A stretch of 64,000 nt of DNA from Rosistilla ulvae (GTDB lineage: Bacteria > Planctomycetota > Planctomycetia > Pirellulales > Pirellulaceae): contig NZ_CP036261.1 in the NCBI RefSeq assembly GCF_007741475.1, positions 868,001 to 932,000 of the forward strand, written 5' to 3'. Positions within the stretch are counted from its first letter, which is position 1, and every line of letters begins with the position of its first letter. The position numbers and the translations under genes were made by a program. The notes beneath the pieces are model-generated. The model had not been told where the DNA came from and ran no database searches. It was given only the letters and a program-made list of their open reading frames with translations. This document shows, in pieces, positions 63,122-64,000 of the stretch.

Positions 63122-64000
63122 TCAATCGGCCGGCTTCGCTTCCAGCCCAACCGCCTCGGCTTGCCTTTGATGCGCGGTGGCGGCATCGTTTTGGCCAAGG
63201 ACGCGATAGGCTTTGGTCAGCGCCTTGTGCGTGTTGATTTTTGCCCGGTCGCTCAGTTGTGGTAATGCTGTTTCCAGATCGTCGATCGCTGCTTGCCAGC
63301 GTTCCATTTTCACCAAGATGTGGCCGCGGGTGTCGCGGACTCTCATCGCAATCTCGCGGTTGTTTCCAACCAGACCAATCGCTTTGTTGGCATAGCCCAA
63401 CGCGGTCTCCAGGTCGGGTGGATCTTGGCGCGCAACCAGCCAAGCCATGTTGTTCAGCAGCGTCGGTAGGTTGGGATCTTTCTCGAAACCCTGATCCATG
63501 TGGATTTGCGCCGTGGCGTCATCGCCTGCCATCATCGCTCGTGTTGCCAGCAACAGATGGACGTTTGCGGTTGCTTTGCCACTGGCTAACAGGTCGCTCA
63601 CCATCTGCTGGGCATGTTCTTCGGCGAGCCCGGGTTCGTCGAGAAATGAGACCAGACGTTGCAGGGCCTGCGAGTGATTGGGGGCTAATTTTATGGCCCG
63701 TTTGATCAACTGAAAGGCGTCGACAATTTCCCCGCTCCCCGAAACGGCGGTCGAGCGAATTTTGTCGGAATGTTGAACGTACAGCGTTGCCAATGCGTCT
63801 CGCAGTTCCGCAGCTTCGGAGTTCCGTTTTAAACCGGCCAGCAAGATCGCTTCGGTCGCGCGAAAGCCTTCGGATTTCAAAGTCGCTTGAGCCAGCAACA
63901 GTCGCCGTGCCGTATCGTCCGGCTGGTCGGTGATCTGTTTCGTTAAGGCCGCGGTCGCCGCCTGGAACGCTTCGCGTTGGCCCGCTTCATCCCCTTGCTG
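63122..64000 (-). CDS. TPR protein, cut by the right window edge
   Basis: The frame is open through position 64000, so the 5' part is outside the window; about 292 residues are visible. They form tandem TPR-like helical pairs (LLLATRAMMAGDDATAQIHMDQGFEKDPNLPTLLNNMAW, WQAAIDDLETALPQL, YRVLGQNDAATAHQRQAEA). There is no enzyme motif in the visible part. TPRs mediate protein contacts; in planctomycetes such domains are often attached to exported proteins. It ends 119 bases before the peroxiredoxin start in the same direction. Confidence 0.75.
   Translation of the reverse strand, partial: QQGDEAGQREAFQAATAALTKQITDQPDDTARRLLLAQATLKSEGFRATEAILLAGLKRNSEAAELRDALATLYVQHSDKIRSTAVSGSGEIVDAFQLIKRAIKLAPNHSQALQRLVSFLDEPGLAEEHAQQMVSDLLASGKATANVHLLLATRAMMAGDDATAQIHMDQGFEKDPNLPTLLNNMAWLVARQDPPDLETALGYANKAIGLVGNNREIAMRVRDTRGHILVKMERWQAAIDDLETALPQLSDRAKINTHKALTKAYRVLGQNDAATAHQRQAEAVGLEAKPAD

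Overview
The window looks like a piece of a planctomycete chromosome, most likely Pirellulaceae (Rhodopirellula/Rosistilla-like). The evidence is the set of lineage-typical families: two DUF1559 H-X9-DG pseudopilin-like proteins each followed by a small lipoprotein gene, a DUF1549/DUF1553 - DUF1501 - PPC-domain gene cluster, a DUF1207 protein, a tetrahydromethanopterin-type dihydropteroate-synthase-like protein, a Tat-exported Gfo/Idh/MocA protein, and a giant surface protein with the planctomycete LEPLEHRQLMAGD leader motif. No phage, insertion sequence, integron, CRISPR array, rRNA or tRNA gene was recognised. Assignments are from reading motifs only; no database search was possible.

Layout. 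1-3.2 kb: end of a polysaccharide flippase-like membrane protein, the DHPS-like gene and a convergent metallo-beta-lactamase-fold hydrolase. 3.3-12.2 kb: a tyrosine phosphatase, a zinc-ribbon membrane protein with acidic repeats, DUF1559 + lipoprotein, an SGNH hydrolase with TPRs placed inside and after the hydrolase fold, and an unknown protein. 12.3-12.9 kb: a Phd-like antitoxin and a VapC toxin gene broken by one in-frame TGA. 13-22.8 kb: aminotransferase, ComF, DUF502, a secreted protein, and a tight trio of CstA, a DUF6384-like protein and a coiled-coil protein. 23-35 kb: a PpiD/SurA-like chaperone carrying four 117-bp repeats, an oxidoreductase, an ABC exporter, a lipoprotein, DAHP synthase, about 1 kb of palindromic repeats and a sulfotransferase. 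35-49 kb: a huge coiled-coil membrane protein, a zinc-ribbon protein, the second DUF1559/lipoprotein pair, the DUF1549-DUF1501-PPC cluster and an M13 peptidase. 49.9-54.6 kb: a 1565-residue extracellular protein combining thioredoxin-like, cyclophilin and Ig/cadherin-like domains. 54.9-64 kb: HU, FliM, ProA, DUF1207, a Wzz/GumC plus O-antigen-polymerase pair, a peroxiredoxin and a TPR protein cut by the right edge.

Most interesting structures. (1) The giant thioredoxin-cyclophilin surface protein, which would place two folding-catalyst domains outside the cell. (2) At least four families of palindromic intergenic repeats. Some keep their hairpins by paired base changes, and they fill the three widest convergent gene junctions of the window. 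The 33.2-34.2 kb array, with eight copies of a 73-74-bp unit and AAC/GTT-loop palindromes, is the most striking. (3) The vapC gene with a single internal stop and an otherwise complete reading frame and set of catalytic acids. (4) Four exact-period repeats inside a PpiD-like chaperone.
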